Origin: Cecembia rubra
GTDB taxonomy: Bacteria; Bacteroidota; Bacteroidia; Cytophagales; Cyclobacteriaceae
Assembly (NCBI RefSeq): GCF_003014575.1
Contig: NZ_PYGF01000010.1
Coordinates: forward strand, 17,028 to 81,027
DNA length: 64,000 nucleotides
Direction: 5' to 3'
A program made the translations under genes and the position numbers. This document shows positions 1-10,458 of the stretch, piece after piece (within the stretch, counting starts at the first letter, position 1; each line of letters starts with the position of its first letter). The notes under the pieces are model-generated. The model made no database searches and had not been told where the DNA came from. It worked only from the letters and a program-made list of their open reading frames with translations.

Positions 1-256
1 GATTGTAGTATTCAATGCGCCTCTTTACTTTTCTATTGCCTTCCTGCTGAACTATCAAGTAATCCTTGACTGTTGCCAATTTAACTAATTAACCTTCTTT
101 GAAACAGTTATTGATATGTAAGCTGACATTTTGTTTGGTTTGACCAAAAAGCATTGCCATCTGATTTTGATTCAGCCAAACCGTATCTTCATCAAGCCTA
201 ACCTCGATGTGTTCGGTCAGTTCTCCAGATTGATATAGTATGATTTCGTTCTTCAT
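1..256 (-). pseudogene. RhuM-family protein, broken by an in-frame stop and cut by the window edge
   Basis: Reading the minus strand from an ATG at 256 gives a 55-residue start containing the hallmark pattern of RhuM/KilA-N-like virulence proteins: DEDTVWLNQNQMAMLFGQTK followed by QNVSLHINN and FKEG. Codon 56 (91-89) is TAA. The same frame continues beyond it with the family-like stretch VKDYLIVQQEGNR to the window edge. In intact homologues this part is continuous, so the gene looks inactivated by one nonsense change. The family sits in accessory regions and is often near defence genes, and its biochemical role is not established. Only the N-terminal part is visible here. Confidence 0.7.
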
Positions 257-876
257 AGACCAAAGACATAAAATTAAGATGACCTATTAAGCTAATCATT
301 AGTTTGATTAAAAACTTAACCCTGCTATCTAAAAATCTACTCCAAGACTCCGTCAGGAGTACAATACCGAAGGTCATTGGCCCCGAATTTCAAATCGGGG
401 TGAAAATGATGGTATTAATTTCGGTCCGCCTAAACCGGCAGAAGTTCAATAAGCTTCAGGATTTTCTTGTACTTTTGAAGAAGAAGAACATTAGTGGAAA
501 TCTGCAAGCCTGCGCTATTCAAGTTTTCCATGATGCCGTTGATCTAATTTACCCATTTGAGATCCATGACAAGCATCAAACCTGAAAAATTTATGTAAAT
601 CCGTGTAATTCCTGCCCCAGGCTAAAGAAGTTTTTGGAAAAGAAATTAGACCAGAAGATCTGGTCATGGAGGATTGGGGTATTTATTTATATCTATTTTC
701 TAGTTAAAGACAAGTTTATCTCTTAAATCCTTCCCTAAGTAGTAAGAAACAGGTTTTGCAACAGGAGAGATGACAGGAATTGCGAACTGTTTTTCCTTCT
801 GTGGCATTTTTATAAACTAAGTATTTGAATATATTTATAAATCATTTTATAAAACCAGTTTTTTTAATCGATTACA
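257..876. other. Gene-free left flank with a dispersed-repeat fragment
   Basis: No convincing gene. Around 480-625 the sequence resembles 52370-52500: both carry an 'attagtgga...atc[ct]gcaag' block and a later 'caagcatcaa[ag]cctgaaaaatt' block followed by 'gtgtaatt', so this is one copy of a dispersed repeat. An open stretch at 304-585 (+) lies over that repeat and has no family resemblance. A possible 35-residue reading frame at 700-807 (-) is too short to support. The last 60 bases before 877 are AT-rich and probably hold the promoter of the defence island, but no clear -33/-7 pair stands out. Confidence 0.5.
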
Positions 877-3800
877 ATGCAGGCATTTGAAGTACATAAT
901 CAGATAGTTAAAGACTACAAAGATTATCTGAAAAGCTTTAATATCATTAGGGACACAAGGATCAACAAAGAGGTTGACAAGGCATTCAAAGAAAAAGAAT
1001 ACATTCCTGAACCTTTGATCCAATTCAACCCTTCTTTCAAAAAGGCAGCCACATTAGAAGGTCTTGTTGATGAAGGTGTATTGCATCCAGAAATGAACAG
1101 GGTTTTCAAGGGGTACAGACTTTTTACACATCAGGAACAAGCTATTCGCTTAGGTTCATCAGGATCTTCCTTCATTGTTACCTCTGGGACAGGATCAGGA
1201 AAATCGCTGACCTTTTTGGCCAATATATTTAACCATCTGTTCAATAATCCTGGCAAAACTGGCATCAAGGCAATATTGGTTTATCCTATGAATGCCCTGA
1301 TCAATTCCCAGGAAGATGAGATCAAAAAATTCAAAGAAAATTACGGGGATGATTTCCCTATAACATTTAGAAAATACACCGGTCAGGAGTCTGATGAAAA
1401 AAGGAAAGAAGTAGAAGCCGAGATGCCGGATATCCTGATGACCAACTATATGATGTTGGAACTTCTTTTGACAAGAGGGAAAGAGAAAGCCATTAGGGAT
1501 TCCATTTCAAAGAATCTCCAGTTTCTTGTATTTGATGAACTCCATACCTATCGTGGTAGACAAGGTGCTGATGTGGCCATGCTGATCAGAAGGTTAAAGG
1601 CGCTTTGTCAAAATAAACTGATAACCATCGGGACCTCCGCGACCATGGCCTCAGGAGGTGAAAAACTGGACGAAAAACAAGTCGTTGCTGATGTCGCCAC
1701 TGAAGTTTTTGGAGAGGAATTTACTAAAGATCAGATTATCGGAGAAACGCTTGAGACAGTAACAAATCCTTCCTCAAAGCTTCCGGGGCATTTTGAGCTT
1801 CAGGAGGTGATGACCCAAAAGATCGATATTGATGGTTCAGAGGAAAGTTTCAGAAACCATCCCTTGGCCATTTGGCTGGAAAGGGAAATAGCTTTGACTA
1901 CAGATCAAACTGGGAATATCAAAAGAGCAAAACCATTGGCTCTAAGTAAAATTGTAGAAAGGTTAAATTATGTTTCCAAGATAGATGATCCGGAAAAATG
2001 TGAGGAATATCTCATGCGTTTCTTTGAGTGGTCAGAAAAGTTAAACATTAAAAATGCTTCCAAAAGAGAATCGTTTCTCCCGTTCAAAATCCATCAATTT
2101 ATTTCCCAGACAGGAAATGTATATGTGACTTTGGATGAAAGAAACAAGAGGAAGATTACCCTTGAGGACGGAAGGTACCTAAAAGAATCTGGGGAAGAAC
2201 GCTTTATTTTCCCTGTTCTTTTCAGCAGGTATTCAGGCTACGATTTCATATGTGTCAAAAAGAATTTTAAGGATAGTAAGCTTGAGCCAAGGGAACCCGA
2301 TGATCTACCTAACAAAATCACAAAAGATGAGCTGAAAGGCAGCAAAGAAGAAAACAGGAGTAAAAGAAAGCTTACTGATCAGGACTTTGAAGCCGGATAC
2401 ATACTTCTGGAAGAGGAAGGAGAAGAGCTCTGGAATGATGACATGATCGATTCACTTCCCGATACCTGGTGGAAAGAAAAAAAGGGAGAATTCGTCATTG
2501 ATAACTTTTATGAGTTCAGAATCCCAAGAAAAATCTATTTCAACCAATTAGGGAAATTCTCGGATGAACCTCAGCCAGGCCTGAACCTTACTGGATGGTT
2601 TATTTCTGCCCCACTTTTCTATGATCCTACCTGTGGGGTCATCTACGACCCAAGAACTCGGGAAAGCACCAAACTCATGAAGGTGGGTAATGTAGGAAGG
2701 AGTACTGCCACAACCATTGCCACATTCAGTATTCTTAAAGCACAGTTTGACCAAAAAGTAAAGTACGCGGACCAAAAGGTCATGAGCTTTACGGATAACA
2801 GACAGGATGCAGCGCTTCAGACAGGACACTTCAATGATTTCCTGATGATCGGAAGACTGAGGTCTGCCATTTATAGGGCATTGAAGGCTGCTCCTGAAAA
2901 AAAACTTACCATTGAAAATATTTCAGATGAAGTGTTTAAGGCACTTTCACTGAAAGAGGCTGAATATGCAAAAAACCCAGGTGATCCAGATTGGCCAGAT
3001 GAGGACAATGAGAAAGCCTTGAAAGACTATCTCAAAGTAATTATCCTTTATGACTTGAGAAGAGGCTGGAGATATAATACTCCAAACCTGGAGCAGTGTG
3101 CTCTTTTGGATATTGATTACAACCGCTTGGATGAGTTTGCAGCAAAGGACACCTTTTTTGAAAAGGATGAACTGCTGAGTAAGTTTGATATTGAAACAAG
3201 ACAAAGGGTTTTGCTCCATATCCTGAATTATTTCAGGACTGCATTTGCCTTTGATTATTACCTGTTTGAAGAAGGTAACAAGACAAATCTGGAGGAAAGA
3301 CTAAAACAGCGATTGGACCCAGATAAAGAATGGTCTCTTCAGTCTGATGAAAGATTGGACCATACTCCTTTCCTTGTATATGACCGACCAGGGAAAACAA
3401 AGAAGAGAATGTATCTTGAAAGTATTAGCGCCACAAGCAACCTTGGCAAATACATTAAGAGGTTATTCCTGAAATACAAACTTGACCCGATAAAGGGCAA
3501 GGCTCTAAATGAATACATAAGCGGGATTTGCTTATTGCTAAAGAAAGGAAATTTCCTGTCAGAGAAATCCATTGAAGGTGATAAAGCAGTTGTCAGTGGT
3601 TTTAGACTAAGAGTAGAAAAAGTCATCTGGAAACTGGGAGATGGTGAAAACATACTTCCTGATGAAGTTAGGATCAATACTACAACGGACGGACTTCAGA
3701 TAAAGCCAAATGCCTATTTCAAAAGGTTCTATCAGCAGGACTTTACCGCTTTTGATAAATTCTTTATCGCAAGTGAGCATACAGGGCAGGTCCCATCAGC

Positions 3801-6099
3801 CCAAAGAATTGACCGGGAAATTGCTTTCAGAAAAGGGGACATTGCAGCACTTTATTGCTCTCCTACCATGGAGCTCGGTATCGATATTGCAAACCTGAAT
3901 ATCGTACACATGAGGAACGTACCTCCCAATCCTGCGAACTATGCCCAAAGAAGTGGCCGTGCAGGAAGAAGTGGTCAGACAGCATTGGTTTTCGCTTACT
4001 GCTCCAGTACATCTCCACACGATAGGCACTATTTCAGGAATTCCATTGATATGGTTGCAGGAGTAGTCAAGGCTCCCAAGATAGACCTTGTAAATGAAGA
4101 ACTCATGGCCTCTCATTTCAATGCCTTCATCTTCATGAACCTTGGCTTGACCAGTATTCAAACATCAGTAAAGGAGTTTATAGATGTAGAAAATCTAAAA
4201 GACTTACCGCTATTCAAAAAACTAACCGATTTCATTGAGGACCAACAGAACAGTTACAAAACCTATTGGATAGAAGGGTTCAAAAAAGTAGTCATTGACA
4301 AATACTCATATCTAAAAGATTCTGACTGGTTCACTGAGGAATGGTTACAAGTGAAAGCCACCAACTTCCTGTATCATTTGGACAGAAGTTTTGACAGGTG
4401 GAGAACACTTTTCAGAAATGCCGCGAATTTGATTGAACGAGGTACCGCCATTATTAAGGACCCAACTTATGCTGCTGATAGCAGTCAGGCCAAAGAAGCC
4501 AAACGAATGGTCTCCATAGGTCAACGACAAAGAGACCTGTTGTTAAACGCGTCAAAAAGAGACGGTACTAACGAGTCCGAGTTTTATGTCTACAGGTATC
4601 TTGCTGCCGAAGGCTTCCTTCCGGGCTATAACTTCACGCGACTTCCGGTAAGGGCATTTATCGGAAAAAGAAGTCAGGACGAAGGCACTTTTATTTCAAG
4701 GCCAAGATTTATTGCACTCAGGGAATTTGGCCCTGGCAATCTGATTTACCATAGTGGCGGTAAATTCAGGATCACAAGGATGCAGCTTTCGGATGCTGAT
4801 GCCAAAACAGAATCGATCAAAATCTCCCAGAAAACTGGGTATGCCTGGCTTGGGGATGATGGTAAAGCAGCCAATAATGATCCAATCACACAGGAAGCTC
4901 TAAAGGGTCAATCCAATGCCATGGTTTACAAGAATATCATGGAGTTGGTGGAATCGGATACCTGGCCTCAGGAAAGGATTTCTTCCGAGGAAGAAGAACG
5001 CATGTCTTCCGGATATGAGGTAGAGCAATATTTCAACTATCCCAAAGGAATAGACTTTACCAAAAAAGCAATCATTAAAGCTTCCGGGCATCCGCTGATG
5101 AACCTGATCTTTTGTCCTGCCACAAGACTGATACAGGTCAATAAAAAGTGGAGATCATCTAAAGGAGACGATGCAGGTTTCATTATTGGGAAAGTTTCAG
5201 GAAAATGGTTAAAGCAGGCTGAAAAGGATAATCAGGACCGTGAAAATGACCCCGCCATGACCGTTCACCTGTACACAACTGATACGGCTGACAGCCTTTA
5301 CTTACAGCCCGTCAAAGCCTTGGAGCTGGATGAAGACGGGGTTGTTTCGCTGACTTACGCACTGAAAAGGGCCATAGAACAGGTTTTCCAGATTGAGGAG
5401 TCAGAAGTAGGTGTTTGGTTCATGGGACCGGAGGAGTCAAGGAATATTCTCATTTATGAGTCTGCAGAAGGTAGCCTGGGAATTCTTTCCCAATTAGTAA
5501 AAAATCCTGATAGACTCAGGGATGTTTTTGAAGAAGCCTATAGACTGATGCACTTCGACCCTTTGACACAGGAAGATCTTTCTCCTGATAAACCAAAGGC
5601 AAGTTATGATGACCTGCTTTCCTATTACAATCAGAGGTATCATGATAAGCTGGACCGGTTCAAGATCAAAAAAGCACTTGAGCTACTGATGATATGTGAT
5701 GTAGATATAACCGCATCAGGAAATAGTGGTCATTCAGACAGGTTCAGTCATTATCAGGAGCTGCTCAAAAACTATGATGAGAATTCAGTCATGGAAAAAA
5801 AACTGATTGACTATTGCTATAATCAGGGTCTGGTTCTTCCTGACAGGACACAGGTCAACCTAAGCAAGATGGTAGGCTTCTATGTCAGTGCCGATTTTGT
5901 ATTCCTGAATGAAGACAAGTCCATCAAGGCTGTGATTTTCTGTGACGGATCTGTCCATGACAAAAAAGAGGTAAGAGAGGATGATTCACACAAGCGGGGC
6001 ATTCTTAGAGCAAACGGCATGGATGTGATAGAGTGGTATTATAAAGAGTCTATAGAAGAATTGGTTAATAGAAGAAAAGATATTTTTAGAAAAGCATGA
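877..6099 (+). CDS. DEAD/DEAH helicase with DUF1998-like region and nuclease-like C-terminus (DISARM-like)
   Basis: Protein of 1740 residues. Walker A TSGTGSGKS lies at about 102-110, the Walker B box is DELH at about 220-223, and SAT is at about 254. The C-terminal helicase half contains ELGIDIANLNIVHMRN and QRSGRAGRSGQ near 990-1030, the pattern of YprA/COG1205-type helicases. Residues about 1450-1560 resemble DUF1998 (a TDTADSLYL stretch, then ILIYESAEGSLGIL), but the usual CxxC zinc pairs are not visible. The last 90 residues (VIFCDGSVHD, then DDSHKRGILRANGMDVIEW) resemble a DUF559/Vsr-type PD-(D/E)XK fold. First gene of a four-gene set, overlapping the SNF2 gene by ATGA. It is probably the DNA-translocating component of a DISARM-like defence system. 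The exact subtype is uncertain, and a Druantia-type DruE relationship is an alternative. Confidence 0.85.
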   Translation: MQAFEVHNQIVKDYKDYLKSFNIIRDTRINKEVDKAFKEKEYIPEPLIQFNPSFKKAATLEGLVDEGVLHPEMNRVFKGYRLFTHQEQAIRLGSSGSSFIVTSGTGSGKSLTFLANIFNHLFNNPGKTGIKAILVYPMNALINSQEDEIKKFKENYGDDFPITFRKYTGQESDEKRKEVEAEMPDILMTNYMMLELLLTRGKEKAIRDSISKNLQFLVFDELHTYRGRQGADVAMLIRRLKALCQNKLITIGTSATMASGGEKLDEKQVVADVATEVFGEEFTKDQIIGETLETVTNPSSKLPGHFELQEVMTQKIDIDGSEESFRNHPLAIWLEREIALTTDQTGNIKRAKPLALSKIVERLNYVSKIDDPEKCEEYLMRFFEWSEKLNIKNASKRESFLPFKIHQFISQTGNVYVTLDERNKRKITLEDGRYLKESGEERFIFPVLFSRYSGYDFICVKKNFKDSKLEPREPDDLPNKITKDELKGSKEENRSKRKLTDQDFEAGYILLEEEGEELWNDDMIDSLPDTWWKEKKGEFVIDNFYEFRIPRKIYFNQLGKFSDEPQPGLNLTGWFISAPLFYDPTCGVIYDPRTRESTKLMKVGNVGRSTATTIATFSILKAQFDQKVKYADQKVMSFTDNRQDAALQTGHFNDFLMIGRLRSAIYRALKAAPEKKLTIENISDEVFKALSLKEAEYAKNPGDPDWPDEDNEKALKDYLKVIILYDLRRGWRYNTPNLEQCALLDIDYNRLDEFAAKDTFFEKDELLSKFDIETRQRVLLHILNYFRTAFAFDYYLFEEGNKTNLEERLKQRLDPDKEWSLQSDERLDHTPFLVYDRPGKTKKRMYLESISATSNLGKYIKRLFLKYKLDPIKGKALNEYISGICLLLKKGNFLSEKSIEGDKAVVSGFRLRVEKVIWKLGDGENILPDEVRINTTTDGLQIKPNAYFKRFYQQDFTAFDKFFIASEHTGQVPSAQRIDREIAFRKGDIAALYCSPTMELGIDIANLNIVHMRNVPPNPANYAQRSGRAGRSGQTALVFAYCSSTSPHDRHYFRNSIDMVAGVVKAPKIDLVNEELMASHFNAFIFMNLGLTSIQTSVKEFIDVENLKDLPLFKKLTDFIEDQQNSYKTYWIEGFKKVVIDKYSYLKDSDWFTEEWLQVKATNFLYHLDRSFDRWRTLFRNAANLIERGTAIIKDPTYAADSSQAKEAKRMVSIGQRQRDLLLNASKRDGTNESEFYVYRYLAAEGFLPGYNFTRLPVRAFIGKRSQDEGTFISRPRFIALREFGPGNLIYHSGGKFRITRMQLSDADAKTESIKISQKTGYAWLGDDGKAANNDPITQEALKGQSNAMVYKNIMELVESDTWPQERISSEEEERMSSGYEVEQYFNYPKGIDFTKKAIIKASGHPLMNLIFCPATRLIQVNKKWRSSKGDDAGFIIGKVSGKWLKQAEKDNQDRENDPAMTVHLYTTDTADSLYLQPVKALELDEDGVVSLTYALKRAIEQVFQIEESEVGVWFMGPEESRNILIYESAEGSLGILSQLVKNPDRLRDVFEEAYRLMHFDPLTQEDLSPDKPKASYDDLLSYYNQRYHDKLDRFKIKKALELLMICDVDITASGNSGHSDRFSHYQELLKNYDENSVMEKKLIDYCYNQGLVLPDRTQVNLSKMVGFYVSADFVFLNEDKSIKAVIFCDGSVHDKKEVREDDSHKRGILRANGMDVIEWYYKESIEELVNRRKDIFRKA

Positions 6100-8924
6100 T
6101 AACCAAAGAAAAACCATCTCCGGGCAAACTGATTTCCCTGAGGGGAAGAGAATGGGTAGTACTGCCCTCTGATGATGTAGATATATTGAAAGTGAAACCC
6201 TTGGGTGGTTCGGATGATGAAGCCACAGGCATTTATCTGCCCTTGCAGATCAAGGAAGATGAATGGAAGGAAGCCAAGTTTCCTGAACCCAAAAGAAATG
6301 ATCTGGGGGATTTCGAAACAGCTAAGCTTCTTTTCGAGGCTTCACGTCTTTCTTTTAGGAATGCATCTGGTCCCTTTAGGGCTATGGGTAAGCTGTCGTT
6401 TAGACCTCGATCCTATCAGATTGTCCCGTTAGTAATGGCCCTGAAGCAAGATGTTGTACGGCTCTTGATAGCGGATGATGTTGGGATTGGTAAAACTGTG
6501 GAAGCTTTGATCATTTTAAGGGAAATGATCGAACGGGCAGAAGTTAAACGATTTGCTGTGATTTGCCAGCCTCACCTTTGTGAACAGTGGCAAAAAGAAC
6601 TCAAGGACAAACTGGATATCGATGCAGAAATCATTCGAAGCAGTACAGTTTCTTCCTTGGAAAGAAAGATAACTGGCTCTGAGAGTATCTTCAAAGCCTT
6701 TCCTTACCAGGTCATATCCATCGACTATATCAAAAACGACCGTAGGAAACCCATCTTTCTCAACGACTGCCCCGAATTTGTCATCGTAGATGAAGCGCAT
6801 ACGGCAACGATGCCAGCTGGTGCAAGTTCCCCCTCCCAACAGCAACGTTATCACCTTCTACATGATCTTTCCAAAGTGGAAAGCAGACATTTGTTGTTAT
6901 TGACAGCTACACCACACAGCGGAAAAGACGAGGAATTTCAATCCTTGCTTGGTTTACTCAAACCTGAATTCGGAAAGCTGAATATGGAATCCTTGGATCA
7001 AAAAAACAGGGAGGCCATGGCCAAGCATTTTATCCAAAGAAAGCGGGAGAATATTCGAAAGTGGTTATCAGAAGAAACACTTTTTCCAGAAAGGGATACC
7101 AAAGAAGTTGCTTACAAACTTTCAACAGATTACCGTGAACTTTTCACCGATGCACAGGCATTTGCCAGAGGATTGACACAGGGAGCGGAGCAGCATAAAG
7201 GTCTCAAAGGAAAATATTGGGCAGCATTGGCCTTGCTCAGGGGAATCATGTCCTCTCCTGCTGCTGGTCTTGAAATGCTGAAAGGAAGGATCCAGCGAAC
7301 CCAGGAAGAAACCGAAGCTGTTGCATACGAAGAGAATCCTGTCATCGAGCGGATTGAAGAAGATACAGATTCCACACAAATGGAATTATTGGATCAAGCA
7401 GGGCTGGAAGATTCCGAATTGAGCGCTTTATTTATGCTGGCTGAAAAATTAGAAGATCTTTCAGGAATCAAGCAAGATTACAAAGCCAACGAAGCAGCTA
7501 AAATCATCAAACAATGGTTAAAGGAAGGCTATCAGCCCATCATCTTTTGTAAATACATCGCTACAGCCAAATACCTTGCTGACATCCTTCGGGAAGAATT
7601 GCCAAAATCAATCGAAGTACAGGCCATTACTTCGGAACTCCCTGATGAACAGCGAAAAGAGAAGATTGATCTTATGGGGCATTCGGAAAGAAGAGTGCTT
7701 GTAGCCACAGATTGCTTGAGTGAGGGGATCAATTTACAGGATCATTTTAACGCCGTGTTGCATTATGACTTGCCTTGGAATCCCAATAGACTTGAACAAC
7801 GGGAAGGACGTGTAGACCGCTATGGTCAGCGAAGTGAAACTGTGAAGACCTGGTTGCTTTGGGGTGAAGATAATCCGATCGATGCCATTGTATTGAAAGT
7901 TCTTATCCGAAAAGTTCGGGATATTCAAAAGTCTACAGGCGTCAGCATCAGTTTGGGTGAAGACAACCGATCCATCATGGATGCAGTCTTGAATGAAGTG
8001 CTTTTAGATCCCAAGAAAGCCTTGCAGGCCAGTCAGACTTCCATTGACTTTGGAAGTGATTACCATCAAGCTATCATAACCAAGGAACTGGAGAGAGCAA
8101 AGGAGAAGGCAAAAAACCTGAGAAGTATTTTTGCGCACATGGCCGTTCCTCAGGAAGAAATAGAAAATGACCTGAAAGCAGTAGATGAAGCTATTGGTGA
8201 CATCAAATCAGTGGAAACATTGGTGCTCAATGGAATTGTACATTTAAAGGGTTCCTACGAGAAACAGGAAAAAGGCTACAAACTATTTATCCAAAACCTT
8301 CCTGCCCATATACGAGAGACCTTAGGAACCAAAACAAGCTATTCCATCAGTTTCCATTCCCCTACTCCTGAAGGATTTATCTACATAGGCAGGAACCATA
8401 AATTCACAGAACAGCTCTGTCAGTTCCTGCTTTCTCTGGCCTTCGAGTCCAAAGCGGATTTTGACCAGGTCGCAAGAGCATCTGTAATCATGACGGATCA
8501 AGTGACAATTCAAACGACTATTATCCAATTCAGGGTCAGGAATGTAATCAAGGAGGTTCAAAGCAAAGTCGAAAATATCTCAGAGGAAATGTACCTCTGG
8601 GGATTTGAGGGCAATGCCATTGACGGGAAAACCTTGGATTATCAAACCTGCAAAACCCTATTTTTTGAAGCAGAAAGTAGCCAAAATCTTAGTGGGGAAC
8701 GACAACAGGATGTCTTCGAAAACCAAATGGTCTTGTTCCAGAATAAAATCAATCAGTTTACCGACCTGGCAGAGGAGCGCGCAGTGAAACTGGTAGAAGC
8801 CCATGGACGCTTCAAAGCCTTGGTCGGTGGCAAACGCTACGAAGCTGTACATCCCATTCTTCCTCCGGATATTCTTGGGGTATATGTATTTCTTCCCCAA
8901 CCAAAAGCATTTGTATTAGACTGA
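6096..8924 (+). CDS. SNF2/HepA-type helicase, DrmD-like
   Basis: Protein of 942 residues. The SNF2 N-terminal ATPase starts at about 105 (RPRSYQIVPLV), with Walker A DDVGIGKT near 126, a DEAH box (VIVDEAHTAT) near 231 and LLTATPHSGK near 266. The C-terminal helicase lobe contains LVATDCLSEGINLQDHFNAV and REGRVDRYGQRS near 535-580. This order and these signatures match COG0553 helicases such as RapA/HepA and DISARM DrmD. The start codon overlaps the stop of the preceding helicase gene (ATGA) and the stop is one base from the next ATG, so the genes are co-translated. Likely a dsDNA translocase acting with the methyltransferase encoded two genes downstream. The C-terminal 250 residues have no motif I recognise. 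Confidence 0.87.
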   Translation: MITKEKPSPGKLISLRGREWVVLPSDDVDILKVKPLGGSDDEATGIYLPLQIKEDEWKEAKFPEPKRNDLGDFETAKLLFEASRLSFRNASGPFRAMGKLSFRPRSYQIVPLVMALKQDVVRLLIADDVGIGKTVEALIILREMIERAEVKRFAVICQPHLCEQWQKELKDKLDIDAEIIRSSTVSSLERKITGSESIFKAFPYQVISIDYIKNDRRKPIFLNDCPEFVIVDEAHTATMPAGASSPSQQQRYHLLHDLSKVESRHLLLLTATPHSGKDEEFQSLLGLLKPEFGKLNMESLDQKNREAMAKHFIQRKRENIRKWLSEETLFPERDTKEVAYKLSTDYRELFTDAQAFARGLTQGAEQHKGLKGKYWAALALLRGIMSSPAAGLEMLKGRIQRTQEETEAVAYEENPVIERIEEDTDSTQMELLDQAGLEDSELSALFMLAEKLEDLSGIKQDYKANEAAKIIKQWLKEGYQPIIFCKYIATAKYLADILREELPKSIEVQAITSELPDEQRKEKIDLMGHSERRVLVATDCLSEGINLQDHFNAVLHYDLPWNPNRLEQREGRVDRYGQRSETVKTWLLWGEDNPIDAIVLKVLIRKVRDIQKSTGVSISLGEDNRSIMDAVLNEVLLDPKKALQASQTSIDFGSDYHQAIITKELERAKEKAKNLRSIFAHMAVPQEEIENDLKAVDEAIGDIKSVETLVLNGIVHLKGSYEKQEKGYKLFIQNLPAHIRETLGTKTSYSISFHSPTPEGFIYIGRNHKFTEQLCQFLLSLAFESKADFDQVARASVIMTDQVTIQTTIIQFRVRNVIKEVQSKVENISEEMYLWGFEGNAIDGKTLDYQTCKTLFFEAESSQNLSGERQQDVFENQMVLFQNKINQFTDLAEERAVKLVEAHGRFKALVGGKRYEAVHPILPPDILGVYVFLPQPKAFVLD

Positions 8925-8925
8925 T

Positions 8926-10458
8926 ATGGCGCTCCCTATCAACATATTGGACCTGATCAAAGGGCGAGCGGTAGAATCCGAGCGTATTGAGTACAAGAAA
9001 GGCTGGAATCCCGGCCCAATCTATCGCTCTATCTGCGCTTTTGCCAATGACTTCGATGACATCGGAGGAGGCTATATCATTGTGGGGATAGCCGAAGAAA
9101 ATGGCCGGCCTGTCTTACCTCCCTTGGGGCTCAATGACGATGAGATCGATGCGATACTTAAGGAAATGGTTTCCTTCAACAACCTGATCAATCCTGCTTA
9201 TCATCCCAAAATCAGTATCGAAGAAATAGAAGGCAAAAAAATCCTGGTGATATGGGTATTTGCAGGTGACAACAGACCTTATGAAGTTCCTGACGAAATC
9301 AAAGCCAAGGAAAAGAAATACCAATACTACATCCGCTATGGTTCCAGTTCGATCAAGGTCAACAAAAGTCAAAAGGAAGAACTGATTGCCCTTAGTGGAA
9401 AGACTCCTTTTGATGATCGACCCAATACACAGGTAAGCTTTGATGAGATATCGCTGACCTTACTGCGGGATTACTTGAGAAAGGTCGAAAGCAAGCTTTT
9501 GGACTCCATGGAATCCTTAACCAAGGAACAACTGCTTTCCCAAATGCAGCTTTTGTATGGCCCACCGGAAAGACGGCATCCAAGGAATGTAGCCTTGATG
9601 ATGTTTACCGACAATCCGGAGAAATACTTCCCTTATTCCCGAGTAGAAATTGTCCATTTCCCGAACGGTGAAGCCGCTGATGACTTTATTGAAGTTCCCA
9701 ATATTTCAGGTCCCGTAGATCAAATGATCAACCGTACCTTAGAATATTTGAGAATTAATGTCCTTCGTCAAAAGACGACCAAAGTAAAGGAACAGGCGGA
9801 ATCCTTGAAAGTTTGGAATTACCCTTATCAAGCAATGGAAGAGATCATCGCCAATGCGCTATACCATCGGGATTATCAAACCCGTGAACCTGTGGAGATT
9901 CGGATATATCCAGATCAAATAATGGTGATTAACTATGGAGGACCTGATCGGAGTATTCGTCTTTCGGAGTTTAAGAAGGGTGCAGTATTTCCCAGAAGAT
10001 ATAGGAATAGACGTTTGGGGGATTTTCTAAAGGAATTGGATCTTACCGAAGGTAAAGCCACCGGTATTCCTACTATCACGAAGGCTTTGGAAGAAAATGG
10101 TTCTCCTCAAGCTGTGTTCGATACAGATGAAGACCGTTCTTACTTTCATGTGACGGTTCCGATTCATCCTGAATTCCGGGTATCAACTAAAGTTCATAAA
10201 TCATCAACTAAAGTTCGCAAGAAATCAGTTTTGAGTTCGCAAGAAATCATAGATAAGTTCGGTGAAAATGCGCTTAAGATCCTTCTTCTATTGAGAGAAG
10301 ACGGGAAAATCACTGCGGCCGAACTGGCTCAAAAAATTCATCTTTCCAGTAGGGCGGTTCAGAAAAACATCCATAAAATGCGTTCAGAGAGTATTTTGGA
10401 TCGGGAAGGGCCTACCAAATCAGGTAAATGGATCATCTTGGTGGACATTGATGAATAA
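8926..10458 (+). CDS. AlbA/Schlafen-like ATP-dependent regulator with C-terminal winged helix
   Basis: Protein of 510 residues. Residues about 15-130 form an AlbA_2 domain (ESERIEYKKGW, FANDFDDIGGGYIIVGI). Residues about 300-350 fit a histidine-kinase-like ATPase fold (MEEIIANALYHRDY, then VINYGGPDRSI). Residues about 440-505 form a winged helix (ITAAELAQKIHLSSRAVQKN). This is the COG2865 architecture, often found with methyltransferases and helicases in defence islands and usually thought to regulate them. The linker before the winged helix has short repeats (STKVHKS, STKVRKK). At DNA level these are 21-22-bp repeats that reappear in the intergenic region downstream. It probably senses or controls expression of this module, which is an inference from domains and position. 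Confidence 0.85.
   Translation: MALPINILDLIKGRAVESERIEYKKGWNPGPIYRSICAFANDFDDIGGGYIIVGIAEENGRPVLPPLGLNDDEIDAILKEMVSFNNLINPAYHPKISIEEIEGKKILVIWVFAGDNRPYEVPDEIKAKEKKYQYYIRYGSSSIKVNKSQKEELIALSGKTPFDDRPNTQVSFDEISLTLLRDYLRKVESKLLDSMESLTKEQLLSQMQLLYGPPERRHPRNVALMMFTDNPEKYFPYSRVEIVHFPNGEAADDFIEVPNISGPVDQMINRTLEYLRINVLRQKTTKVKEQAESLKVWNYPYQAMEEIIANALYHRDYQTREPVEIRIYPDQIMVINYGGPDRSIRLSEFKKGAVFPRRYRNRRLGDFLKELDLTEGKATGIPTITKALEENGSPQAVFDTDEDRSYFHVTVPIHPEFRVSTKVHKSSTKVRKKSVLSSQEIIDKFGENALKILLLLREDGKITAAELAQKIHLSSRAVQKNIHKMRSESILDREGPTKSGKWIILVDIDE

Noticed and set aside
304..585. 93-codon open frame on the plus strand
   Set aside because: Lies over a dispersed repeat related to 52370-52500 and shows no family signal or ribosome site.
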